Source: HXMU1420-13 sp963691715
GTDB taxonomy: Bacteria; Bacteroidota; Rhodothermia; Balneolales; Balneolaceae
Assembly: GCA_963691715.1 (NCBI GenBank)
Contig: OY829281.1
Location: forward strand, 2,728,001 to 2,792,000
Length of the DNA stretch: 64,000 nt
Direction of reading: 5' to 3'
The translations under genes and the position numbers were made by a program. Shown piece by piece: positions 52,912 through 60,879 of this stretch. Positions within the stretch are counted from its first letter, which is position 1, and each line of letters begins with the position of its first letter. The notes beneath the pieces were generated by a model that did no database searches, had not been told where the DNA came from, and saw nothing but the letters and a program-made list of their open reading frames with translations.

Positions 52912-55410
52912 CTATACCGTTAAAACTCTTAAACTTTCAATACCTCTGTCATCAATGATTTTGACCGCCACAGCTGAACCTGGCTCAAACGGAAGTGAAA
53001 TCGTACCTTTAAAGGCTTCAATTTTCTCTTCGTCAATTTCTGCTTTAAGGTTCTTAGCCAGTTTTGCCCAACCGTCTTTTGCTCCTGCCATGGGGAAAAA
53101 TACTTGGGAAGGGAAGAGTGAACGATTATCGTAATCGGTATCAAGCATCCACATAGCAATGTTCTTTTTGCCTCCGCTTTCTACATTTCCTGTTTTTGGA
53201 TTGTAGTAATCAAAGCCCATCACTTCAACTTGAATTTTGCCATCATCCAATTTATGGATCTGCACGTCAGGCTGTCCTACCAACCAGAAACTCTCATTGC
53301 TACTGCGTTTTTTACGCAAGTCATCCGTCAACATATCCGCATTCATTTGAGCTTTGATGAGTTGCATACCTGCAATGGCTGGCGTGAGTTCATCAATGTC
53401 CTTTGCAGCTTCTTCGTCAAATTGGAAGGCACAGAACAGCAACATGTTAGGTTTTAAAGCTCTTGCTTCTTGCCAAGCATTTTCCACCATGCGTTGTTCC
53501 AAGGGTGCGTGTTCAGGACCGAAAACCACCAATACCTTTTTAGGCGTATCTTCTTTGGTTTCTGCTTCTGCCTGAATGTATTTGGTACCTGCCAATGGCT
53601 CTACTCGTGTAAACTGAATAATGATGCCTCCTTTGGCTCGTACACCAGCTCGTAACAACTCATCCCGCCATTCGGCTTGGCGGTTAGTTTCTCCACTCCG
53701 AGCAATAGATGTATCTGCGGATGCTGAGCTTGTCGAAGCATCTTGTTCCAATTCGTCAAAACTTTGTACGTAAGGCGCTGGAACGGCCTCGACTGTGAAA
53801 GGGCCAGTAATTCGAGTTTTGGAAGAATCAACCAAAGGTTGATCATACAAAACTTCATTTACTGTTGGGATTTTCTGAGCGATGCTTTTTAAGGTAATAT
53901 GTGGAACTTCTTTGTAAACAAAGCCACTTGATATTCCTTCATTTACATGTGCTAGCTGAAAATAATCATACTGTGTGGTCATTATCCTTTGTTTTGACAA
54001 TGTCAGTGACACTCTTGAAGTATCGCAGGTGATCCATCTGCGACCATACTCTTCAGCAGCAATTGCTGAAGTCCCACTACCACAGGTAATATCTAAGATT
54101 AAATCCCCAGGATCGGTTGTCATCAGAATACACCTTGCAATAACTTTAGGATTAGTTTGGACTGCATATATCTTTTCTTCCGAGAAACTACCTGTTCCAG
54201 TATCAAGCCAAACATTAGATATTTTTTGGACAGGAAAATCATCAAAATATCTTATGTACTGAATGCTCGTGCCAGATGAATGTATTCGATTTTGGGCAGC
54301 AAGTTCCTTGAGTCCTTCTACATTGGTTTTCCAATGATGATTAGGGCCAGGTTCAAATGTTTTACCTTCAAATTCAAAATTTTGAGGTGAGTTAGTCCTT
54401 CCTTGAGACTTTATATCACCAGCTTTATAGATTCTTGCACCTTTTGGTATTCTATCAGGATTTTCTTTTTCCTCTTTAGTCAAAGACCGTCTGGTCCCGT
54501 CCGCAAGCATCAGCCTATGGTAGCCATTTACTCCAATTTGAAATTCTTTTTCTTCAAATAGTTGATGGTATTTAACAGCACTAGGGTCTTTACAATACCA
54601 AATTATATAATCTCCTATTCTTGTCAATGTTGATTTTTCGAAACCACTGGTAGTTTTGAAATTAATGATGGAAACAAATGCATTGTTGCCGAAAACTTCA
54701 TCCAATATTTCTCGAACGTGATGTATATTCTCATCACTTATTTGAACAAATACACTCCCACTTTCGTGTAGTATTTCCCGTGCCAACAATAGTCTATCCC
54801 TGAGATAAGTCAAATAAGAATGAATGCCCAATTCCCACGTATCACGAAAAGCCTTTATCATTTCTGGTTCAGCTGACAAATCTTCATCTTTACCATCCTT
54901 TACATCTCGTTTATTTACAAAGGGCTGAAAATTACTCCCGTATTTAATTCCATAAGGAGGGTCAAAATAGACCATCTGCACTTTGCCTGCCATGCCTTCT
55001 TTTTCAAGTAGGGAATTCATTACCAAAAGGCTGTCGCCTGCAATGAGTCGGTTTGTCCACCCTTCTTTGTGTTTGTAAAAGTCTATGGCTTCACGTAGGG
55101 GCTTCTTTTCAGAGAACATGCTCATTTGACCACCATCATCATGTTCTTTTTTTACTGTCTCAATAATAGTTTTTGGGTCAATACGTTCATGTACATGCAA
55201 ACTAACAGTAGGTACTTCAAAACTAGTATGCTCCGCTTTACTTGCCCATTGTAATTGTGGGTCAAGATGTGGATCGTAATGGTATCTTTTCTTTTCACCT
55301 GTATCAGGATCGCTGGCGGGTGTAACCAGTCCAACATGTGGAATATTAGTGCGCTCTTCTTTACTGTGCTCGTATTGTTCTATCTGCTTTTTGGTCTGTT
55401 TTTTGGCCAT
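52912..55410 (-). CDS. Type III DNA methyltransferase (Mod), beta class
   Basis: 832 aa, longer than typical Mod proteins (about 600-700). Motif IV D-P-P-Y at 150-153 (MVYFDPPYGIKYGSNF) precedes motif I DITCGSGTS at 440-448, the beta-class order for N6-adenine methylation. The target-recognition region lies between, about 280-400. The extra C-terminal 350 residues contain a low-complexity linker (ASTSSASADTSIAR, residues 558-571) encoded by a dispersed palindrome. Mod recognises the site, methylates it and guides Res. Recognition sequence cannot be read. Confidence 0.93.
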   Translation of the reverse strand: MAKKQTKKQIEQYEHSKEERTNIPHVGLVTPASDPDTGEKKRYHYDPHLDPQLQWASKAEHTSFEVPTVSLHVHERIDPKTIIETVKKEHDDGGQMSMFSEKKPLREAIDFYKHKEGWTNRLIAGDSLLVMNSLLEKEGMAGKVQMVYFDPPYGIKYGSNFQPFVNKRDVKDGKDEDLSAEPEMIKAFRDTWELGIHSYLTYLRDRLLLAREILHESGSVFVQISDENIHHVREILDEVFGNNAFVSIINFKTTSGFEKSTLTRIGDYIIWYCKDPSAVKYHQLFEEKEFQIGVNGYHRLMLADGTRRSLTKEEKENPDRIPKGARIYKAGDIKSQGRTNSPQNFEFEGKTFEPGPNHHWKTNVEGLKELAAQNRIHSSGTSIQYIRYFDDFPVQKISNVWLDTGTGSFSEEKIYAVQTNPKVIARCILMTTDPGDLILDITCGSGTSAIAAEEYGRRWITCDTSRVSLTLSKQRIMTTQYDYFQLAHVNEGISSGFVYKEVPHITLKSIAQKIPTVNEVLYDQPLVDSSKTRITGPFTVEAVPAPYVQSFDELEQDASTSSASADTSIARSGETNRQAEWRDELLRAGVRAKGGIIIQFTRVEPLAGTKYIQAEAETKEDTPKKVLVVFGPEHAPLEQRMVENAWQEARALKPNMLLFCAFQFDEEAAKDIDELTPAIAGMQLIKAQMNADMLTDDLRKKRSSNESFWLVGQPDVQIHKLDDGKIQVEVMGFDYYNPKTGNVESGGKKNIAMWMLDTDYDNRSLFPSQVFFPMAGAKDGWAKLAKNLKAEIDEEKIEAFKGTISLPFEPGSAVAVKIIDDRGIESLRVLTV
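53720..53742. repeat. Palindromic repeat inside the mod coding sequence
   Basis: GATGCT and AGCATC form 6-bp inverted arms around an 11-nt centre reading GAGCTTGTCGA. The centre resembles the GCTTCGACAAGCTCAGC-type intergenic repeats common in Bacteroidota. It is in frame and encodes part of the Ala/Ser/Thr-rich linker of Mod. Confidence 0.6.
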
Positions 55411-55441
55411 ATTATCTCTTAAAAGTCTTTATTCAATTTTA

Positions 55442-55452
55442 TTAGCGTTGGC
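55442..55452. repeat. Direct repeat flanking the restriction-modification genes
   Basis: TTAGCGTTGGC is identical to 50003-50013. The two copies bracket the res-mod pair in the same orientation. The match is short and could be coincidental. Confidence 0.35.
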
Positions 55453-55477
55453 TCTTTCTATCAATGGAATACAACAT

Positions 55478-55538
55478 AACAAAACGAACTAAGTTCATTG
55501 TACCCCAACTGAATCTATACGTTTTGTTCATTTTACCC
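55478..55538. promoter_or_regulatory. Repeat-rich region upstream of mod, possible operator
   Basis: AACAAAACG (55478-55486) and CGTTTTGTT (55520-55528) form a perfect 9-bp inverted repeat. GTTCATTGTACCC (55493-55505) recurs as GTTCATTTTACCC (55526-55538) with one mismatch. They lie 68-128 bp upstream of the mod start and could bind a regulator of restriction gene expression. No regulator gene is adjacent. Confidence 0.35.
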
Positions 55539-55646
55539 TAATTATTTAATAGGATAGACTGAATAAAAGTAATTTAATGGTAAGCGTCAATATATACTTA
55601 TGCTTGGAAAATAAATCCACTTTTTAGTGGGGGTATTTTTTAAGTA

Positions 55647-55796
55647 GTCATGCTGAATTTTGCCACGGGCACCCCTTTGGGGAATTCAGCATCTGTAGAG
55701 TGTGGCTTTGCTACAGGGCTAGCCTGGGATAAACGAATCACTCCCTACAGATTCTGGATCTCCCGTGGGATGCCTTTGGCAGGAGTCCAGAATGAC
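55647..55796. repeat. Composite double-hairpin dispersed repeat
   Basis: Hairpin 1 has arms ATGCTGAATT/AATTCAGCAT (55650-55692) with an inner CCCC-TTT-GGGG. Hairpin 2 has arms ATTCTGGA/TCCAGAAT (55751-55793) with inner CTCC/GGAG and TGCC-TTT-GGCA. CATCTGTAG and CTACAGATT between them can also pair, giving a nested cruciform-like fold. The wording 'GTCATGCTGA... CAGAATGAC' is typical of intergenic repeats in Bacteroidota genomes. The rest of 55539-56100 holds no gene that I can support. Confidence 0.65.
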
Positions 55797-55864
55797 GACG
55801 TGGTGGTTAATGCATGCTAAGAGGTAACAACTACTACTCTACACTAAGTAAAACTGCTAGATTT

Positions 55865-55884
55865 CTCTCCCGATGAATCGGGAT
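55865..55884. repeat. Dispersed palindromic repeat, copy B
   Basis: CTCTCCCGATGAATCGGGAT is the inverted copy of 50036-50055 with a single central mismatch. Confidence 0.7.
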
Positions 55885-56100
55885 CTAAATGACAAGATCT
55901 CGGTTCTCAACTCAGGCATTAGAATTATTGATGAATCAAGCAAAGTCAAAAAAAGTGGTTCCAGAGTTGCTTCGTGTCACAAAAATTCCTGCTGGTGATA
56001 CATGTATAACATTCCACGAAAGAACATAAACTGTGAATACAGGAATCTGGATTTAGTGAATGTATCTAATTTATACACTTCTAGTTTTCTACTTTTGCGG

Positions 56101-56129
56101 GAATGATATAAGCACTCGTTATATCATTC
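56101..56129. repeat. Perfect 11-bp inverted repeat (hairpin)
   Basis: GAATGATATAA and TTATATCATTC are exact complements around the 7-nt loop GCACTCG. No T-run follows on either strand, so it does not look like an intrinsic terminator. It lies 66 bp beyond the stop of the 56195-56902 gene. Confidence 0.55.
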
Positions 56130-56194
56130 GGTTGTGACTGAGGCGGAGAGAAGGGGAACAACCAGAAATTAATGTGTGAGGGTTATTCTTTAGA

Positions 56195-56902
56195 TTATTT
56201 GATTTTGTACACAAACCCGAATCGTATCATTCTGCTAAAAGCACTATTTGTTCCACCAACAAATCCTTCTTGGTAATTTTTAATACCGTTTGTGAAACCA
56301 AAATATCCACCAATTTTATTTCTAGATATAGTTAGTTGATACCTTCCTCGAACATCTGATTCAATGTATTTTCTATCTCTTTCAGTTTCATAAGACCGAG
56401 TATTTGAGTCGGCTTTTCCAACCTCTGTACTTGAAAGAAAGTTGGCTACATCAACTCCAAGATCAAAATCTAAAACAAAAGAATTGATGGTTAACCTGTA
56501 ACCAATGCTTGGAAAGAAATTAACAAATGAATTATTTAAGAAAGTCTGACCGTTTACTTTTTCACTGGTCGAATTAAAACCATCCCAAAATGATACTCGA
56601 TCGAGATCAATGTTACTCCGTAACATTTCGTATCCAACATCTATTCCTAATCGAATATTGGACTTGGTTATTCTACTTAAGCTTGCAGAAATTCCATAGG
56701 ATAGAGTGGGTCTATTTCCATAAGGATTATTTGTATATCCATCTTCCTTTGAGAGGTTATAATTTATTTGACTAGTACTTTCAACAGATTCCCCTGAAAA
56801 ATAGAAGAAACCGGAGTTAAGTCGTGCGGTGAATTCGGTAGTTTGTGCATACCCAATAGAGGTCGAGCATAGAAAAAGGAGACAAAGTAATGGCTTTTTC
56901 AT
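56195..56902 (-). CDS. Secreted outer-membrane beta-barrel-like protein, unknown
   Basis: 235 aa from the ATG at 56902, chosen because it opens a standard signal peptide (KKPLLCLLFLCSTSIGYAQ). The frame can be extended upstream to 57013, but this overlaps the esterase gene and adds unrelated sequence. The mature part has alternating strands (FTARLNSGFFYFSGES, LSYGISASLSRITKSNIRLGIDVGYEML, SFVNFFPSIGYRLTINSFVLDFDLGVDVA) like a small barrel of the OmpW/PorT size. The C-terminus is RFGFVYKIK. No family identified. It follows the esterase gene by 25 bp. Confidence 0.65.
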   Translation of the reverse strand: MKKPLLCLLFLCSTSIGYAQTTEFTARLNSGFFYFSGESVESTSQINYNLSKEDGYTNNPYGNRPTLSYGISASLSRITKSNIRLGIDVGYEMLRSNIDLDRVSFWDGFNSTSEKVNGQTFLNNSFVNFFPSIGYRLTINSFVLDFDLGVDVANFLSSTEVGKADSNTRSYETERDRKYIESDVRGRYQLTISRNKIGGYFGFTNGIKNYQEGFVGGTNSAFSRMIRFGFVYKIK

Positions 56903-56927
56903 AATAGTAATTTGTTTTGCTAAGAGG

Positions 56928-58061
56928 TTAATTTGTCCAATCAATGATTTCAAACGCGTATTCATCTTCAGTAAGTATATCAATTGGAAAAGAAAACAAT
57001 TCCTGTAAGTCAATGCTTTTCATGATCGCTTCAGTGTGATTGCTACCACCTGTAAATCTTATGTATGAAGGTGATGGAATATTAACCTCTATTTCCCTTA
57101 TAAAATCAGAGACATGTTTTAACTTAATTTTTCCGTCTTGATAATTGCCAAGATTTTTGTGGTTACCTGAAATAAAAACATCATCATCGGTATTTGGGAC
57201 TTTAACTCTGATTTTTATCGATTTTGGAAGGTAATATCCTTCTTTATTTAGAAACTTAAAGTAGCTGGTGTAACCATGTACTAAACTTGGCAAAAAAGTA
57301 GTGTGATGTGTTCTATTAGGTAAACTATCAATTTCAAAATGAGTAATCGTATTTAATTTAGTCTCAATTTTTTTCACTCCAGAATTTGATAAAACAAACC
57401 CATCATCATCTGCAACGTGGCTGAAATAAATAAATTTGTCCGAATTATCTGCCTCTAAATTAAGCACTTCATTAACAAGCCTTTCTTTATCGTATCGAAT
57501 ATTAGGGGATATGACGAGATATCCTTTTGCAATATCAGGATTGGTTATAAATGCTTTTAACACAAAAGAAGCGCTTAAAGAATGTCCGATAAATACTCTG
57601 TTTGGTAAGGTTCTATAATTGTCATTTACATATGGAATGAGTTCTTTTTCTATGAAATTAAAAAAATTATCAAAGTTGGCTTGGCCGTAAAAAAAGCTTT
57701 GTGTGTCATGCAGTGGTTTAGGTAAAAAATCACTATTCCTAGAATAAAAGTTATCAGGGTCTTCATTTAATAAAGCAGGGATGCCAACCACTATATGTGG
57801 ATTCACGTGGTCATTTTCGTTAGCAAAAAATAGTGCGGAGTGAGCTAAATCAAAGTATGATTTGTGCTGTGAATCGAAGACAAAAATCACATTATATTTT
57901 TCATAAATATTTTCATTGTAATAAGGTGGGGTATATATGAAAATTTCTCTTTCTTGATCTAATTCTTTTGAATTTAGATGAATGGTTTTAACTGTGGGGT
58001 ATACTTGAGCTTGGATGTGTGAAAAAGCAAAAGAAAAAAAGAATATTAAAAGATATTTCAT
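56928..58061 (-). CDS. Secreted Fes/IroE-like esterase with C-terminal CBM20-like domain
   Basis: 377 aa. Signal peptide (LLIFFFSFAFSHIQAQ). Residues 20-265 form an esterase of the enterochelin esterase/esterase D type: REIFIYTPPYYNENIYEKYNVIFVFDSQHK, nucleophile Ser in FIGHSLSASFVLKAF, Asp in the HVADDDGF stretch and His in NRTHHTTFLPSLVHGY. Residues 290-375 resemble a starch-binding CBM20-like fold (IRVKVPNTDDDVFISGNHKNLGNYQDGKIKL). The substrate is unknown; members act on siderophore, carbohydrate or acyl esters. Confidence 0.8.
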   Translation of the reverse strand: MKYLLIFFFSFAFSHIQAQVYPTVKTIHLNSKELDQEREIFIYTPPYYNENIYEKYNVIFVFDSQHKSYFDLAHSALFFANENDHVNPHIVVGIPALLNEDPDNFYSRNSDFLPKPLHDTQSFFYGQANFDNFFNFIEKELIPYVNDNYRTLPNRVFIGHSLSASFVLKAFITNPDIAKGYLVISPNIRYDKERLVNEVLNLEADNSDKFIYFSHVADDDGFVLSNSGVKKIETKLNTITHFEIDSLPNRTHHTTFLPSLVHGYTSYFKFLNKEGYYLPKSIKIRVKVPNTDDDVFISGNHKNLGNYQDGKIKLKHVSDFIREIEVNIPSPSYIRFTGGSNHTEAIMKSIDLQELFSFPIDILTEDEYAFEIIDWTN

Positions 58062-58125
58062 AGTGTTTGTCTGTTTCTCAGTGTAACGTACAACGGTAAG
58101 TTTTTAAATCTAGCATGCCCAGAAG

Positions 58126-58155
58126 AGATTTTCATTTCGAACAAAGTGAAAATCT
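58126..58155. repeat. Dispersed palindrome between the esterase and kinase genes
   Basis: AGATTTTCA and TGAAAATCT are perfect 9-bp arms around TTTCGAACAAAG, a 'GATTTTCA...TTCG' palindrome of the intergenic type. No U-tract. Confidence 0.55.
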
Positions 58156-58166
58156 AACCATCAAAC

Positions 58167-59015
58167 TTAGAAAAACTGTGTTAGCAATCGCAAGGATTGT
58201 TCGATATATCCACCTCCGATTAAATTGGCATGTACTAATGAAGGATACAGATTGCAAAGTTTGATGCGTTCTTCAACCCCTTCTTCTAAAGGATATATAT
58301 CGTTATATCCATCATAAAATTGGCGATCAAATCCTCCGAAAAGCTTAGTCATTGCAATATCCATCTCACGGTGACCAAAATATACCGCGGGATCATAAAT
58401 CGCGGTTCGTCCATCTTTTGTCCACATGTAATTTCCATTCCAAAGATCGCCATGAAGAAGAGCTGGTGGTTCATCGGGAAAGCGTACATAAGTAAAATTG
58501 AAAACCCTATCAAAAATGGATACAAATGAAGAATCAATACGTCCAGAATCAACAGCCATCTTAACCTGTGGCTCAATGCGTTCGCGAACAAAGAAGTCTA
58601 ACCAATTCGGATAATAGTGATTAGACTGAGGTAAAATACCTATGTAGTTGTTATGGTCGAGTCCAAATAATTCATTGGTGGTTTTATGTAACAAGGCTAG
58701 CTTACTTCCAAATAAGTAAGAATTGCCTATGGCACCTTCTTCAATGTAGTTAAGTAATAAAAAATGATCTCCTTTTAAGATCACCTCAGGTATAAATAAA
58801 CCAGAATCTGCTGAAGCTAAAAGTTCTAATCCTTTGGCTTCAGCGATAAACAAATCAGGCGCAGAAGTTTCATTCCACTTTAAAAAGAAAATGCCAGCTT
58901 CCGTGTAAAGTCTGGCAGAATGATTAACATCACCACCAGATATAGGCTTGCAATCTAAAATGGAACCATTTATATGTTGCTGAATCTTTTCTTGTATCGT
59001 GGAAGGAATAGTCAC
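58167..59015 (-). CDS. Fructosamine kinase-family protein
   Basis: 282 aa from a GTG start that directly follows the fabF stop (TAG|GTG). Family motifs: ISGGDVNHSARLYTEAGIFFLKWNE (ATP-binding lysine), RIEPQV, and the catalytic and metal loops LLHGDLWNGNYMW and AIYDPAVYFGHREMDIAMTKLFGGF. Bacterial homologues phosphorylate ribulosamines or other glycated amines, starting deglycation of proteins or free amino acids. Length matches the family (about 290). Confidence 0.88.
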   Translation of the reverse strand: MTIPSTIQEKIQQHINGSILDCKPISGGDVNHSARLYTEAGIFFLKWNETSAPDLFIAEAKGLELLASADSGLFIPEVILKGDHFLLLNYIEEGAIGNSYLFGSKLALLHKTTNELFGLDHNNYIGILPQSNHYYPNWLDFFVRERIEPQVKMAVDSGRIDSSFVSIFDRVFNFTYVRFPDEPPALLHGDLWNGNYMWTKDGRTAIYDPAVYFGHREMDIAMTKLFGGFDRQFYDGYNDIYPLEEGVEERIKLCNLYPSLVHANLIGGGYIEQSLRLLTQFF

Positions 59016-60257
59016 CTACTTTGCTGGACCAAAAATTACGATCGTGTTATGGCCTCCAAAGCCAAAGGTATCGCTCATTACGTAATTAACTTCTCGTTCC
59101 TTAGCTTTATTAATGACAATGTCTAATCCTTCGGTGGCTGGATCAAGATTATCAACATTAATCGTAGGCGGGATGATATTATGTTCCATGGCTTTGATTC
59201 CTGCAATAGCTTCTATAGCACCTGCAGCACCTAATAAATGGCCTGTCATAGATTTTGTCCCAGAAATGCTTGGATTTGCACCACTAGTGCCAATGACAGC
59301 TTTGATCGCCTTTAATTCACTTATATCACCCACAGGAGTGCTCGTGGCATGGGCATTGATATAATCAATATCAGAAATGGTTAAACCTGCTTCTACCAAT
59401 GCTAAATTAATTGCATTTTTTGCGCCTAGGCCATCGGGATGGGTGGCAGATAAGTGATAGGCGTCAGCCGTACTTGCTGCACCAAGTACCTCGCAAATAA
59501 TGTTAGCTCCACGAGCTTTCGCGTGTTCATATTCCTCAAAAATGAGTGCCCCAGCGCCTTCACCCATCACAAATCCGTCTCTATCAACATCAAATGGTCG
59601 TGAAGCAGTTGTTGGACTATCATTATTGGTCGATAAGGCTTTCATGGCAGAAAAACCACCAACCGATGCGTTAGTTATAGCGGCTTCAGAGCCACCAGTT
59701 ACGATGATATCCGCTTTACCAAGTCGTATATAATTGAAGGCATCCATCATTGCATTGTTAGCGGATGCGCATGCAGAGGTTACTGTTTGATTGATGCCCA
59801 TAAAACCAAACTTAATAGCAACGATACCAGAAGCCATATTCGGAATAGTTTTTGGGGTGTAATAAGGCGTAAACCTTGGAACTCTATTGCGATCAGCAAA
59901 ATCTAAAAGCTCTCTTTCAAACGTTTCAAAGCCTCCAACTCCTGTGCCCCATATTACTCCAGTTCGTGATGTATCAATTTTTTCGAGATCAATGCCAGCA
60001 TCATTAACAGCCTGTAAACTTGTATAAAGTGCATATACCACATAGGAGTCATTTTTTCGAACTTCTTTACGATCTAAAGTGGATGTTGGGTCAAAATGCT
60101 TTAATTCGTGTGCAAATCGTGTTTTGAATAAGTCAGCATTAAATTTGGTAATGGGACCAGCCCCACTTTTACCATGTATCAGTGAATTCCAAAATGTGTC
60201 GACATCATTTCCTAATGGGGTTAATGCCCCAAGTCCTGTAATGACTACTCTTTTCAT
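59016..60257 (-). CDS. fabF: 3-oxoacyl-[ACP] synthase II
   Basis: 413 aa, standard length. The condensing-enzyme triad is complete: Cys163 (TVTSACASANN), His303 (INAHATSTPVGD) and His340 (SMTGHLLGAAG). The N-terminal VVITGLGALTPLGNDVDTFW and GTGVGGFETFE are typical. It elongates acyl-ACP with malonyl-ACP in fatty acid synthesis, including unsaturated C16 to C18. No acpP or fabG is adjacent. It abuts the kinase gene, suggesting coupled translation, and follows a TetR gene by 20 bp. Confidence 0.93.
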   Translation of the reverse strand: MKRVVITGLGALTPLGNDVDTFWNSLIHGKSGAGPITKFNADLFKTRFAHELKHFDPTSTLDRKEVRKNDSYVVYALYTSLQAVNDAGIDLEKIDTSRTGVIWGTGVGGFETFERELLDFADRNRVPRFTPYYTPKTIPNMASGIVAIKFGFMGINQTVTSACASANNAMMDAFNYIRLGKADIIVTGGSEAAITNASVGGFSAMKALSTNNDSPTTASRPFDVDRDGFVMGEGAGALIFEEYEHAKARGANIICEVLGAASTADAYHLSATHPDGLGAKNAINLALVEAGLTISDIDYINAHATSTPVGDISELKAIKAVIGTSGANPSISGTKSMTGHLLGAAGAIEAIAGIKAMEHNIIPPTINVDNLDPATEGLDIVINKAKEREVNYVMSDTFGFGGHNTIVIFGPAK

Positions 60258-60277
60258 AGTACTTATTAATAGGTAAG

Positions 60278-60832
60278 TTAATTTTTTATTTGTTCTAATA
60301 TACGTTGTTTTATCACTGAAAAGTGATCACTTTGTGTAATTCTGCTTAATTGAGTTGCAGCAAAAATGTTAGTTAAAATACTTAAAGCCTCAGAATGTGG
60401 TGAATGTAATACTTTAATGGTTTTATTTTCTATTCCTTTTTCTAGGGTATGGGTCAACCATTGTATCACATTTTCGGTAAATGAAGACATTAAACTTTTT
60501 GTCTCATCATGAAGTGAATTCCAATCTGTTGCACCAGAGCCAATTACACAAATTCTTCCCGATTGATAAATGGAAGCATATAGGTTGAGAAAGAATTTAA
60601 TCTTAGATAGTGCCTCTTTATGTTGAATCTTATCTTTAAAGCGTTCAAAATTTTCTATGTGAAATCGTACAATTTGATTCGCAAGATCTCTTTTATTCGG
60701 AAAATGATAATGTATTGCAGCATTTTTTATTCCAAGTGGTTTGGATATATCCGAATAACTAAATGCATTGTAGCCCTTGGAGCGAAATAGTTCATCTGCA
60801 AGTAGTATGATTTGAAGCTTTGTAGAATTCAT
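60278..60832 (-). CDS. TetR-family transcriptional regulator
   Basis: 184 aa. The helix-turn-helix lies in residues 5-50 (IILLADELFRSKGYNAFSYSDISKPLGIKNAAIHYHFPNKRDLANQIV) with the Y-H-F-P-N-K-R-D-L pattern. The remaining sequence is a ligand-binding domain without assignable ligand. It lies 20 bp upstream of fabF on the same strand, so it may regulate fatty-acid genes, as FabR-type TetR proteins do; this is inferred from position. Confidence 0.85.
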   Translation of the reverse strand: MNSTKLQIILLADELFRSKGYNAFSYSDISKPLGIKNAAIHYHFPNKRDLANQIVRFHIENFERFKDKIQHKEALSKIKFFLNLYASIYQSGRICVIGSGATDWNSLHDETKSLMSSFTENVIQWLTHTLEKGIENKTIKVLHSPHSEALSILTNIFAATQLSRITQSDHFSVIKQRILEQIKN

Positions 60833-60879
60833 AAAAAAAAGGTTTCGTCAAAATATTGACTAATTGGTAAGTAAGCAAT

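Noticed and set aside
52912..55410. Phase-variable mod gene
   Set aside because: I saw no long homopolymer or short tandem repeat in the coding sequence that could shift the frame, and the embedded palindrome is in frame.
56903..57013. Upstream extension of the small barrel-like protein
   Set aside because: It overlaps the esterase gene's end and inserts 37 residues before a clean signal peptide beginning at 56902.
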